Shown here: in pieces, positions 1-9,012 of the stretch
How positions within the stretch are numbered: position 1 is the first letter of the stretch
Layout of the letters: the number at the start of each line of letters is the position of its first letter
Assembly (NCBI RefSeq): GCF_009730595.1
Contig: NZ_CP046276.1
Location: forward strand, 248,001-312,000
Reading direction: 5' to 3'
DNA: 64,000 nt
DNA from: Spiroplasma tabanidicola
Lineage (GTDB): Bacteria > Bacillota_I > Bacilli_A > Mycoplasmatales > Mycoplasmataceae
Notes under the pieces: generated by a model
What the model saw: only the letters and a program-made list of their open reading frames with translations
What the model was told of the DNA's origin: nothing
Database searches by the model: none
Position numbers and translations under genes: made by a program

Positions 1-1140
1 GGGATAATTAAATCCAACATTTTCAAAAGTTATATCTCCTCAAATGTCTTTTAATTTAATAGATTGTTGTTTTACTTTTTTCATTTTAGGTTTTGTTTCA
101 ATTAATCTTAAAACTCGTTCTGATGACACAGAAGCATTAATTAAACCAACAAGAGCACTCATAATTTGCAATAATGGTTCAGCTAACATTGATTCTGCTA
201 ATTGGAAAGATGCTAATTTATATTTAAAAAAATCTAAACCTGTATTAGAATCTGAAAATACACCATAAACTAAAATTGAAAATAATATTGATGAGAAATT
301 TAATATAAAAACTCCTCCTCAAATAATTGTTAACATCATTGATTGATTAATATTAACTTTTTTTGTTTCGTTGTAATATTTTTGGTGAATATTTAAAAAT
401 CTTTTTGTTTCATAATCTTCAGTTCCGCTTGATTTAATTAAAGTAATTGCAGACAATCTGTTTACAACATCACCATTAATTTGAGATATTGTATTTTTTG
501 CTTTTGACAATCTTTTTCTAGTTCCTAAAAAACTAAATATAATTGCAATGTTAGATATAAAAAACACTGCTAATGCAAATATAGCAATTTTTCACGAAAA
601 TATAATCATTAAAATTGATGCTGCTAAAATTTCTAAACTTGATACTCCAATTTGTAAAGGAACTTCAATTGCTTGATCTCCAATGATTTGAGTATCTTTA
701 ATAATTCTAGTAATTAAATCTCCAATTTTTTTATCTGAGTAATAAGAAATATCTTGTTTAACTAGATTTTCTAAAGCTTCATTTCTTAAGCTAATTTCTA
801 TTTTTACTCCAATTTTATAAGAAACAAATTCATAAAAATATGATACTGTGCAATAAATAATAATATCTAAAACTGATATACCAATTAATCAATACATATC
901 TAAATTTCAAAATGACATAATTGATTGATTACTTGTTTCTTGAATCACTCCTAATTCATTTGAAAGTTTTAAATTAATTGCTAGTGTTAATTGATAGGTA
1001 AGTAGTGGTAGTAATATTGAACATGCCACAATGATTAAACTTAATAATACTAATACTAAAGTTAACTTATATTCTTTTTTATAATAATAAAATAATAATT
1101 TCTTAAAAGGTCCCTTCCTTGAACCTACATCTGAATTCAT
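1..1140 (-). CDS. ABC transporter, fused permease/ATPase (partial, 3' end outside window)
   Basis: N-terminal 380 codons of a half-size ABC exporter of the MdlB/MsbA type. The visible part is the membrane domain with about six hydrophobic helices, starting with a long one around residues 25-50; the coupling region is followed by the first beta strand of the ATPase domain (ITFENVGFNYP, carrying the A-loop Tyr) at the window edge. The Walker motifs lie outside the window. I chose the ATG at 1140 because GGAG lies 6 bases upstream; the in-frame ATG at 1152 has no such site. UGA is read as Trp in several places. Substrate unknown; partners of such half transporters are often encoded next door, which would be beyond position 1. 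Confidence 0.85.
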
Positions 1141-1164
1141 ATTTATCTCCATTTCTTTATAAAC

Positions 1165-1195
1165 TAAAAAATATTGATTTTATTCAATATTTATT
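1165..1195 (-). terminator. Intrinsic terminator or attenuator just upstream of the ABC exporter
   Basis: AATATTGA and TCAATATT form a perfect 8-bp stem with a 6-base loop (1170-1191), followed on the minus strand by six T residues. It lies only about 25 bases before the exporter start, so it either ends a separate small RNA or works as an attenuator for the exporter gene. Confidence 0.55.
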
Positions 1196-1480
1196 TTATA
1201 ATGCAGAGTTTCTCTAATTCTCCTACGATAAATTAAAGTTAATTTTAACTTTTATTAAAATTAAGATGGTCTTATAAAAAGACAAAATAAACTATTTCAG
1301 TTTTTTTTGTGAGCTTTTTAGGTGCTCTATTATTTTATAAGTGGCTTAGATTAAAAAAATAAGACCACAACCCACTAATACAAATTTATATATTAGTTTT
1401 GCATTGAACCCATCTCTTAAGAGATAATTCTATTCTATTTTAGCACTGCCAAAAATCAGTGTCAAACTATTAAATTTTAG
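1196..1480 (-). promoter_or_regulatory. Hairpin-rich leader or small RNA candidate
   Basis: There is no ORF here, but short self-complementary elements are unusually dense: GTCTT/AAGAC (1269-1283), GAGC/GCTC (1311-1327), GTGGCTTA with TAAGACCAC (1341-1368), ACTAATA/TATTAGT (1374-1397), a 14-bp palindrome ATCTCTTAAGAGAT (1412-1425) and CACTG/CAGTG (1444-1461). On the minus strand the region ends at the terminator at 1165-1195 just before the exporter. It could be a riboswitch-like leader or a free small RNA. I looked for core motifs of RNase P RNA, tmRNA, SRP RNA and T-box leaders and found none, so the identity is open. Confidence 0.35.
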
Positions 1481-1576
1481 AAAGCTACTAAATTAAGTCT
1501 CTTAAAAGAAATTTTAAAAGCTAAAATTTATTTAAAATAATTAATTGTATAAATTTTATAAATTAAGGCTATATCA

Positions 1577-1604
1577 TTGCACTGCTCAAAAATTACTTTA
1601 TAAT
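1577..1604 (+). promoter_or_regulatory. Promoter of the pot operon leader
   Basis: TTGCAC (1577-1582), a 16-base spacer and TATAAT (1599-1604) form a good housekeeping promoter. Transcription would begin near 1611, about 35 bases before the leader ORF and over 200 bases before potA, so the message has a long 5' leader. Confidence 0.6.
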
Positions 1605-1644
1605 AAATTAGTAAAGATTTTTTCTAACGAAAGGAGTAATAACT

Positions 1645-1770
1645 ATGAAACTATATGCAATCATAAATATAAGCCAATACATAATAGAAGAATGACTAGA
1701 TGTTGTTATTACTCGTACAGAATGATTTGAAAAAATTTTAGAAACTGAACAACTCCTCCTGATTGCGTAA
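1645..1770 (+). CDS. Putative leader peptide of the polyamine transport operon (41 aa)
   Basis: Short ORF with a strong AAAGGAG site 7 bases before its ATG and two UGA-Trp codons. It lies between the pot promoter and potA. Its last codons include CTC-CTC-CTG, three consecutive Leu codons that are rare in this AT-rich genome. The same bases hold CTCCTC (1753-1758), complementary to the potA ribosome-binding site GAGGAG (1814-1819). The stop codon (1768-1770) lies inside the left arm of a 7-bp hairpin. This arrangement suggests a regulatory leader whose translation controls access to the potA start. The peptide matches no family I know; that it is translated is inference. Confidence 0.55.
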
Positions 1771-1823
1771 TGAATTAAGATTACGCGTGAACAATTTAAT
1801 ATTTAAGTCTATAGAGGAGAAAA
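1753..1823 (+). promoter_or_regulatory. potA translation-control structure (anti-SD plus hairpin)
   Basis: GCGTAAT (1765-1771) pairs perfectly with ATTACGC (1780-1786) around an 8-base loop and would bring CTCCTC (1753-1758) close to the potA SD GAGGAG (1814-1819). A ribosome ending the leader ORF would cover both the anti-SD and the hairpin's left arm and so free the SD. Polyamine- or growth-dependent control is plausible but inferred. Confidence 0.5.
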
Positions 1824-2888
1824 ATGCCAATGAACAAAAGAAATAACATATTGGAAATTCGTAATTTAACAAAAAGTTATGACGGAAAAGTTGTTTTAAA
1901 AGGTATTGGTTTTAACGTCCATGAAGGTGAGTTTATAACTTTATTAGGGCCATCAGGTTGTGGAAAAACTACAACTTTGAACATTATTGGGGGACGTGAA
2001 AAACAAGATTTAGGAGACTTATTATTTGAAGGAAGAGATTTAACTCCAACTCCAAGTAATAAACGCCAAATTAATACAATTTTTCAAAACTATGCATTGT
2101 TTCCACATTATGATGTGTATGACAATATCGCATATGGATTAAGAATTAAAAAGACTAAAGAAGACTTAATTGAACAAGAAGTTATGAAATACATCAAAAA
2201 GTTTTCTCTTGAAGGGCATGAAACTAAAAGAATTCATGAATTAAGTGGTGGACAAAAACAACGTGTTGCCATCGCTAGAGCTTTAGTCCTTAAACCAAGA
2301 ATTTTACTATTAGATGAACCTATGTCAGCTCTTGACGTGCAATTAAGAAAAAAAATGCAAGCAGAATTAAAAGAGTTACAAGAAGAAATTGGAATTACAT
2401 TTATTCTAGTTACTCATGATCAAGAAGAGGCTTTGACTTTGAGTGATAGAGTTGTTGTTATGAACGATGGAAACATTCAACAAATTGGTACACCAGAAGA
2501 AATCTATAATGAACCTGAAAACAGATGAGTTGCAAACTTTATTGGAGTTTCAAATATTATTGAAGATGGTGAAATGATTAGAGATACAAAAGTAAAATTT
2601 GATGATAAAGAATTTGATTGTGTTGATAAAGGATTTGGAGAAAACCAAAAAAATATCGACATTGTTATCAGGCCAGAAGATATTAAAATTGGAGCACCTG
2701 GTAAAGGTTATTATGATGGTATTGTTGAAGATATCATTTTTAAAGGTGTTCATTATGAAATATTAGTAGCATGTGATAAAAGAAAATATAAAGTACATAC
2801 AACAGAATTCCATGACTTTGATACAAAAGTGTCTGTAAGTTGAGGACCAAATGATATCCACGTAATGTGAAAAGAAATTGATGACTAA
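1824..2888 (+). CDS. potA: Spermidine/putrescine ABC transporter ATP-binding protein PotA
   Basis: A 354-residue ATPase that powers polyamine import. Walker A GPSGCGKTT is at residues 42-50, the signature LSGGQ at 140-144, Walker B ILLLDE at about 160-165 and the H-loop THDQEEAL near 200. A C-terminal regulatory (TOBE-like) domain follows, with the family-typical IVIRPEDIKIG. Trp codons are UGA. GAGGAG lies 4 bases before the chosen ATG; an ATG two codons later is also possible. The end overlaps potB by 8 bases (ATGACTAA), which indicates translational coupling. Confidence 0.95.
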
Positions 2889-3915
2889 TAGCGAAAATAA
2901 AGATGTTATAGAAAATCAAGAAATAACATCAGAAGTTATAGATAACAAAGACAATGTGGATGTCGAAACAGAACTAGAGGATATTGAAAACATTGAAGCA
3001 ATTGGTGAGTCGGAATTTGTTTATCAAAAACCTCCATTAAGAGAAAGAATTGAAGAATTCAAAATAGTAAAAGCATTAAAAGGTAAAATTTGACCTATTA
3101 TGGTTCCGTTTTTTGTAGTAATGGGATTTTTAGTAGTTTTACCTCTTTTAGGAATGTTATTGTTTGCAATAATAGATCCTTCAGGAAATAGTATTAAATT
3201 TAAAGCAAACTTCGAAAACTTTTTAAAGTTTTTCGCTTCTAAAAATATAATGGCAGTACTAGGATTATCATTATTGTATGCATTTGGTGCAAGTATAATT
3301 TGTGTTGCTATGGCTTATCCGATTGCATTAGTTTTAGCGCAATTAAGAAGCAAAATGTTAGCTAAAAATATGTGAGTTTTAATAACTTTACCAATTTGAA
3401 TTAGTATGATTTTAAAAATTATTGGTTTAAATAGTTTACTATCATTAATTGGTTCATCATTTTTAGGAACTCCTGGAGCCATAGTTTTAGGAATGGTATA
3501 TATGTTTTTACCATTTGCTATTTCTCCAATTTATAATGCAATTGAAAATCAAGATCCAAATTATTATGCAGCAGCTTTAGATTTAAAAGCTAGCAAATTT
3601 CAAGCATTTTGACACATTACATTTAGACAATCATTACCTGGAGTTTTTGCAGGATTTACATTAGTAATCGTTCAAGCATCAACTTCACTATTGATTGTTA
3701 GATACATGGGTGATGGAAAAATTAGCTTAATTACATCCATAATTGAGAACTACTTCTTTAAAGGGACCGATTTTGGATTTGGAGCAACAATTGCAGTAGC
3801 ACTTGCAATCTTATTATTTGCAATTATGGGATTAATGAAATTAATCTCTAATAAATTCGAAGTAAGGGGGTCAAGAAAATGAAAAAGTTCTTCAAATCAA
3901 GTTACTTCGCTTTAA
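2881..3915 (+). CDS. potB: Spermidine/putrescine ABC transporter permease PotB
   Basis: Inner-membrane permease of 344 residues. A very acidic cytoplasmic extension (about residues 1-65) precedes six membrane helices; the first begins near residue 70. The EAA loop that contacts PotA is visible as AAALDLKASKFQAFWHITF. The start overlaps the potA stop, and the last codons overlap the start of potCD (ATG at 3879), so the three genes are translationally linked. The acidic N-terminal extension is longer than in Escherichia coli or Bacillus PotB. Confidence 0.92.
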
Positions 3916-6900
3916 TGCTATTATTTATTTACATACCTATATTTGTAATGATAGTAATGTCATTTAACTCAGGAAATAATCTAAGTGAATGACAAGGTTT
4001 TAGCACTAAGTGATATACATCATTTTTAGAAAACTCTCCTTTTGTTAAATCAATTTTAGTTTCTTTATTTGTCGCTGTTGTTTCAACAATAGTTTCAATA
4101 GTAATTGGAGTTTTAGCAGTAATTGGACTTTCTAAAATGAGAAGAAGAATTTCTAACAATTGAGTTAGAGTTGCAAACATTCCGCTTGTAAATGCTGATG
4201 TAATTACAGCGGTTGGTTTAATGTTATTATTCATATTTTCAGGATTGAAATTTGGGATATTCACTTTAATATCTGCTCACGTTTCATTCAACGTTCCATA
4301 TGTAATAATTACAGTTTTACCATTTATGAAAAGAATTGATCAAAACTATTTAGATGCTTCAAAAGATTTAGGAGCAACTACAACTAAAACAATTTGAAAA
4401 GTAGTATTGCCAATATTATTACCTTCAATTGTAACAGCAGCTGCAATTTGTTTTGCAATGAGTTTTGATGACTTTATCATTTCATACTTTACTGGTGGAG
4501 ATCAAACAAACGTTTCAACATTTATTTATACAGCAAAAAGAATGCAACCATACATTAATGTATTTGGTGTATTTATGGTAATTATTGTTACTTTGATTTT
4601 ACTTGTATGAAATGGATGTCAATTTATTAACAATAAATCAAAAACAGTAAAAGAATTAATTAAAAAAGGCGATTATAAAATTAAAATCAGAAATGCTTTA
4701 GAAAATAAAATTATTTATTGAAAAGCATGTATGGAAAATGAAGTTAAAACAAGACATAGTAAAAGTATAATTAACTGAATTAAATATAGAATTTTAAGCT
4801 TACAATTACGAATTAAAAAGAATAAAAACTTTAACTCAAAAATAAGTAGACTAGAATGAAAAATTGCTTTACTAACAGATGAAATTGCAGAAGCAAAAAG
4901 AGTAAAAACTATTCATACTAAATTGAGTGAAAAGAAAAAACAGATAGAAGCAAAAATTCAAAAATTAAATAATGCAAAAAAAGCACAAAAATTTGAAGCT
5001 GTTATTGCAAAAATTAATAAAAAACTTTATAAATATGAAAAAGAAATAGAATGATTTAAAGATAGAGATATCAATGACAAACAAAGAGCCAAAGAAATTG
5101 GTGAAGAAATTGTTAAATTACAAAGTGAGTCTGCATCATTACAAAAAGGTGATAAAGACTATGATTGATATTTAAATAAAATTAAATCATTAACAAAAAA
5201 ACAAAAAGAATTAAATGAAGGTAGAGATAAAGCAAAACTTCGTGAAACAGTTGCTAAACTTGAAGCTATGAAAGCAAAAAGTATTAGTAGTATTGAAGAA
5301 ACTTATAGTGTTTGATTAGCACAAAAAAATAAAGTGTTTAAAGAAGTTTCTTTAGTGGAAGCAATTGATAAAAAAATTAAAAAATTAAAAACTAATAATG
5401 CTAGTGAAAATGAAATTGCAAGTTTATTAGAAGTAAGAAATACAAAAATGCAAGAAGCAAAAGATGTATATTCTCAAAAAATTCAAAAAGCAGAAGCAAA
5501 ACTAAACGCTGTTAAAGATGATATTAATAAAAAACAAGAAAAATACTTTCCAGATGTTACTGCTGAAGGTTATACTTCAAAAAGAACAAGATGAATTAAT
5601 AGAAGTTGAAAAAGATTATCACTTGGAGTTTTATTATTAGGATCATTTGGATTACTAACAGCTGCTTATGTAAAAAATAATGTTTACGATTTAGTTGTTG
5701 GTAACTGAGGAAGTTATATTGATACTTCTTTATTAACTGATTTTGAAAAAGAAAATAATGTAAAAATCAACTATCAACAATATGATTCAAATGAAAGTTT
5801 ATATAACAAAAGTTATACATTTAGTTATGACATAATGGTTCCAAGTGACTATATGGCAAAAAAATTAGCTCAAGAAAATAAATTACAAAAAATTGATTGA
5901 TGTAGAGTAGAGGTTTTACAAACACCTAATTTTGATGGTGCTCCAACTGATTGTGAGAAAAACAATGATCAACCAATCAGTGAAACATTTGACAAATTAA
6001 GTGATACTCTTGTAAATGTAGATAACAAAACTGTTTTAGATACAAATGGAGAACCAATTTTAAATTATGCAATCCCTTATTTATGAGGGGATGTAAGAAT
6101 GATTTGAAATATCAAAAATCAAAAAGTTATTGATTTACTTTCAAGTAAAGGAATTTACAATCCTGATACAAAAGAAACTGATGAAAGTAAATTAAGTTGA
6201 AATATTTTATGAGAAGCAGCTGATTTAGGATTAGATGTAAAATTAAATGAAGATCCTAAAAACGTATTTATGTTTGCTTTTGAAAAATTATTTGGAAATG
6301 TTATGGCTGTAAAAGCTGCTCCAGAAAATGGAAACTTATCAAAACAACAACAAATTGATCTTGCTGAAGTAGAAGTGAAAAAATTAGTAAGCAAAAGCAA
6401 TGTTGGAATTTATGGAGACCAATTAACAGATAAAATTGCTACTGGTGATTTTGATGTAACTGTTGTTTATAATGGAGATGCTATTTATGGACACAGTGAT
6501 GATTATGAAAGTTCTTCTGAAGGTGATGAAGAAGGTGATGAAGAAGAAACTACTCCAAATGAAGAATCATCATCTGATGAAGCAAGAACAAGATCAAATA
6601 TGAGTATAACTTCAAGAATTGAGGGTGGAAATCCTAATTTAGAATCAATTTCTTTAATTCCAAATGCCCCAGCAGAGTACAAGCCAGCTAACGGAGAAAG
6701 TGTTGGAGAAGTTAAACAAACAACAAATATTTGAACTGACTTTATGGTAATAAGTAAAGATAATAGAAATTTAGACTTAACATATAAATTTATAAACATG
6801 ATTTATTCAAGATATGCACAAGAAAAAATAGCAGAAGAAACTGGATATACAGTTCCGACAAGTTATGTTATTGATAATCCGCCTTATGATGGAGTATTAG

Positions 6901-7007
6901 GTGAATGATATGTGCCAACTGAAGATGGAGAACCATTTGATTTAGATGCAACTTGAGATAATTACATGGTTGACAAATTTAATAATATTATTGCAACAAA
7001 AAACTAA
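3879..7007 (+). CDS. potCD: Fused polyamine permease-substrate-binding protein PotCD with coiled-coil linker
   Basis: A single 1042-residue protein. Residues 1-245 are a PotC permease with six helices and an EAA loop (DASKDLGATTTKTIWKVV). Residues about 265-570 are a Lys/Glu-rich coiled coil. A further membrane helix near 577-595 is followed by a PotD-type binding domain to the C terminus (start VYDLVVGNWGSYIDTSLLTDFE), tethered outside the cell. PotD carries an acidic, low-complexity insert (about residues 870-910; SSEGDEEGDEEE). PotC-PotD fusion occurs in some Mollicutes; the 300-residue charged linker is striking because it should lie in the cytoplasm between two membrane parts. RBS GGGG precedes the ATG, inside the end of potB. 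Confidence 0.93.
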
Positions 7008-7030
7008 TCAAGTAATTGATTAAACATTTA

Positions 7031-7061
7031 AAAAAAGATTATTTTTGTTATAATCTTTTTT
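7031..7061 (+). terminator. pot operon terminator overlapping the tRNA-Cys promoter
   Basis: AAAAAGATTA and TAATCTTTTT pair around a short loop and a T tract follows. The -10 hexamer TATAAT (7049-7054) that probably serves tRNA-Cys lies within this hairpin, so the two signals share bases. Confidence 0.6.
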
Positions 7062-7066
7062 GTAAT

Positions 7067-7141
7067 GGTACCATAGCCAAGAGGCTAAGGCATGGGACTG
7101 CAACTCCCTGATCGTCGGTTCGACTCCGACTGGTACCTCCA
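7067..7141 (+). tRNA. tRNA-Cys (GCA)
   Basis: Cloverleaf with acceptor arms GGTACCA/TGGTACC, anticodon GCA in loop CTGCAAC, T arm GGTTCGACTCC, discriminator U and encoded CCA. The U discriminator is typical of tRNA-Cys. Confidence 0.97.
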
Positions 7142-7152
7142 TATTTAGAAGC

Positions 7153-7177
7153 AAAAGGACATTATGTCCTTTTTTTA
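7153..7177 (+). terminator. Terminator after tRNA-Cys
   Basis: AAAGGACAT pairs with the following ATGTCCTTT and runs into a T tract directly after the tRNA. Confidence 0.75.
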
Positions 7178-7197
7178 CAATTTTTTGGGTGAGAGAA

Positions 7198-7729
7198 TGA
7201 ATAGAGAAGAGTATATAGTTTTTACTAAAAACAATAATGGTGTTATTTATATGAGAAATGAACAAAATGGCATTAGAACCATAAGCAATTCTTGTAGATT
7301 TAAATAGTAAAAAAGATGCTTTTTTTAAAATAAATGAATTATTTGTTAAAGTAACAGAATCAGAAATTGATAGTTCATTTAGATGGTTTTTACCTTTTTA
7401 TACAGATTATGGTAAAACTTAAAAACTGGCAAAACGTATTTATTAACAAAAACTGTAGTTTTCAAGACAGAGGAGTTATTTTTATAGGATATAACTTCAT
7501 GACTGGAATGAATGTAACAATAGCAACTTTGAATCACGGGTCATGGGTTAAAAAAAGATGAAAGAAATTTGATTTATATTCAACCGGTTGTTATTTCTAA
7601 TAACATTTGAGTCGTTTTGAGAGTAACTATTCTACCTTGACTCACAATTGGACAAAACACAATAATTGCTGCTGGTGTGGTTCTTGCAAGGGATGCAGAG
7701 CCTAATAGCATTTATGCAGGAGCCTAGCT
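7198..7729 (+). pseudogene. Decayed maltose/galactoside O-acetyltransferase (LacA/NodL family)
   Basis: Translation in shifting frames gives recognisable pieces of a hexapeptide-repeat acetyltransferase in the right order: an N-terminal part beginning MNREEYIVF (from 7198), then KNVFINKNCSFQDRGVIFIG and MTGMNVTIATLNHG, then TIGQNTIIAAGVVLARD near the end. Several frame changes and stops break the reading frame, so no full product is possible. Active members acetylate sugars using acetyl-CoA. A second remnant of the same family lies at 37155-37475. Confidence 0.75.
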
Positions 7730-7830
7730 ATGAAAATAAAAAACTTACCAGATTAATTTTTAAAAAAAAATAAAAAACACAACATTTTTAAAATAGTTTG
7801 TTATAATAATAATTGTCAATTTTAAATTAA

Positions 7831-7860
7831 TTGGTAAAAAATTCAAAACTATATTATAAT
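7831..7860 (+). promoter_or_regulatory. Promoter of the nine-tRNA cluster
   Basis: TTGGTA (7831-7836), an 18-base spacer and TATAAT (7855-7860) lie about 20 bases before the first tRNA (Arg). No other good promoter is seen inside the cluster, so the tRNAs are probably cut from one transcript. Confidence 0.6.
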
Positions 7861-7880
7861 TATTTTGGTTTGCTTAATAT

Positions 7881-7957
7881 GCGCCTTTAGATCAATTGGA
7901 TAGATCGTTTGACTACGGATCAAAAGGTTAGGGGTTCGAGTCCCTTAAGGCGCGCCA
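7881..7957 (+). tRNA. tRNA-Arg (ACG)
   Basis: Acceptor arms GCGCCTT/AAGGCGC, anticodon ACG (A34 would be deaminated to inosine in families of this type), T arm GGTTCGAGTCC, CCA encoded. First tRNA of the cluster. Confidence 0.97.
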
Positions 7958-8005
7958 TTATAGAAAATCGAATATTATAATAATGTTGTTGTAATATTCA
8001 TACAT

Positions 8006-8082
8006 CGGGAAGTGGCTCAGCTTGGTAGAGCATTCGGTTTGGGACCGAAGGGTCGCAGGTTCGAATCCTGTCTTCCCGACCA
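8006..8082 (+). tRNA. tRNA-Pro (TGG)
   Basis: Acceptor arms CGGGAAG/CTTCCCG, anticodon TGG in loop TTTGGGA, CCA encoded. In genomes with few tRNAs this tRNA reads all four CCN codons. Confidence 0.97.
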
Positions 8083-8114
8083 TTATTTTTACAATTTTAT
8101 ATTTTATTATATAT

Positions 8115-8190
8115 GGGCCCGTAGCTCAGCTGGGAGAGCACCTGCCTTGCACGCAGGGGGTCGACGGTTCGATCCCGTTCGGGTCCACCA
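8115..8190 (+). tRNA. tRNA-Ala (TGC)
   Basis: Complete cloverleaf with anticodon TGC, T arm GGTTCGATCCC and encoded CCA; 32 bases after tRNA-Pro. Confidence 0.97.
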
Positions 8191-8195
8191 TATAT

Positions 8196-8272
8196 GGCGG
8201 GGTAGCTCAGCTGGTTAGAGCGCTCGGCTCATACCCGGGAGGTCAAGAGTTCAAGTCTCTTCCCCGCTACCA
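8196..8272 (+). tRNA. tRNA-Met (CAT), elongator
   Basis: Anticodon CAT with acceptor arms GGCGGGG/CCCCGCT (one G-T pair). It begins GGCGGGGTAGCTCAGCTGG, as the Bacillus elongator tRNA-Met does, and lacks the C1-A72 mismatch of initiators. Only five bases separate it from tRNA-Ala. Confidence 0.85.
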
Positions 8273-8290
8273 TATATTGTTATTTTTAAT

Positions 8291-8367
8291 GGACCTTTAG
8301 CTCAGTTGGTTAGAGCATCCGGCTCATAACCGGATGGTCATTGGTTCGAGTCCAATAAGGTCCACCA
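8291..8367 (+). tRNA. tRNA-Ile2 (CAT, presumably lysidine-modified)
   Basis: Anticodon CAT, but the body (start GGACCTTTAGCTCAGTTGG) matches the tRNA-Ile2 type of Bacillus and Mycoplasma rather than tRNA-Met. C34 would be converted to lysidine by TilS to read AUA, a very common codon here. Assignment rests on recalled family sequence and on the cluster order. Confidence 0.8.
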
Positions 8368-8424
8368 TAATTTCGACTCTATGCGAATTCGCAAATTATG
8401 TGGGACAATGAATACATTAGTAAC

Positions 8425-8517
8425 GGAAGATTACCCAAGCCTGGCTGAAGGGGTCGGTCTTGAAAACCGAGAGTCGGGGAAACCCGAGCGGGGGTTCGAA
8501 TCCCTCATCTTCCGCCA
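8425..8517 (+). tRNA. tRNA-Ser (TGA)
   Basis: A class II tRNA of 93 bases with a long variable arm, acceptor GGAAGAT/ATCTTCC, anticodon TGA in loop CTTGAAA, and encoded CCA. Confidence 0.96.
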
Positions 8518-8522
8518 TTCAT

Positions 8523-8598
8523 CGCGGGGTGGAGCAGTTGGTAGCTCGTCGGGCTCATAACCCGAAGGCCGCAGGTTCAAGTCCTGCCCCCGCAACCA
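8523..8598 (+). tRNA. Initiator tRNA-fMet (CAT)
   Basis: Anticodon CAT with three G-C pairs at the base of the anticodon arm (GGG/CCC) and a C-A mismatch at the acceptor end (CGCGGGG against CCCCGCA). Both are hallmarks of bacterial initiators. Confidence 0.93.
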
Positions 8599-8600
8599 TT

Positions 8601-8677
8601 GGCCCCATAGCGAAGTTGGTTATCGCGCCTCCCTGTCACGGAGGAGACCACGGGTTCGAGTCCCGTTGGGGTCGCCA
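8601..8677 (+). tRNA. tRNA-Asp (GTC)
   Basis: Acceptor arm GGCCCCA with GGGGTC at the 3' side, anticodon GTC in loop CTGTCAC, G discriminator and encoded CCA. Two bases after tRNA-fMet. Confidence 0.96.
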
Positions 8678-8686
8678 TTTTTTATT

Positions 8687-8762
8687 GGTTTTGTAGCTCA
8701 GTTGGTAGAGCAGTTGACTGAAGCTCAACGTGTCGGCGGTTCAATTCCGTCCAAAACCACCA
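8687..8762 (+). tRNA. tRNA-Phe (GAA)
   Basis: Acceptor arms GGTTTTG/CAAAACC, anticodon GAA in loop CTGAAGC, T arm GGTTCAATTCC, CCA encoded. Last tRNA of the cluster. Confidence 0.96.
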
Positions 8763-8782
8763 TTCTGTTATGAATATTTATA

Positions 8783-8808
8783 AATGCCTTTAAAAGGTAT
8801 TTTTTTTA
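8783..8808 (+). terminator. Terminator of the tRNA cluster
   Basis: ATGCCTTT and AAAGGTAT pair (one G-T) and eight T residues follow, 20 bases after tRNA-Phe. Confidence 0.75.
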
Positions 8809-9012
8809 CTTAAATTAGTAAAATTTTTTTATTTTCAAAAATTTATTTATATATAAAAAATTTCAAAAGTATGCCATTTTATCTATAAAAAATAATGATA
8901 AAAATAAATTTATTATAAAAACTTATTTTTTAAAACTTGAATTTTAAAACTTGTAGAGTAAAATTAAGATAATTTAGTGCTTAATATAATCAAAAAATTT
9001 AGGAGCGATACT

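Noticed and set aside
1196-1480. Candidate RNase P RNA, tmRNA, SRP RNA or T-box leader
   Set aside because: None of the core motifs (GAGGAAAGTCC, tRNA-like end with CCA, GGAAG tetraloop region, TGGNACCGCG) was found on either strand.
1545-1730. 61-codon ORF overlapping the pot leader ORF in another frame
   Set aside because: It starts before the mapped promoter, has no ribosome-binding site, and the ORF at 1645 with AAAGGAG explains the region better.
6503-6799. Minus-strand ORF opposite the acidic part of potCD
   Set aside because: It has no ribosome-binding site and is the complement of the GAA/GAT-rich insert.
8012-8696. Open frames across the tRNA cluster
   Set aside because: They read through mature tRNA sequences and are by-products of the tRNA composition.
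8929-8956. Short tandem repeat TTTTAAAACTTG as a possible CRISPR or iteron
   Set aside because: Only two copies with a 14-base period and no spacers; plain upstream DNA of a lipoprotein gene.
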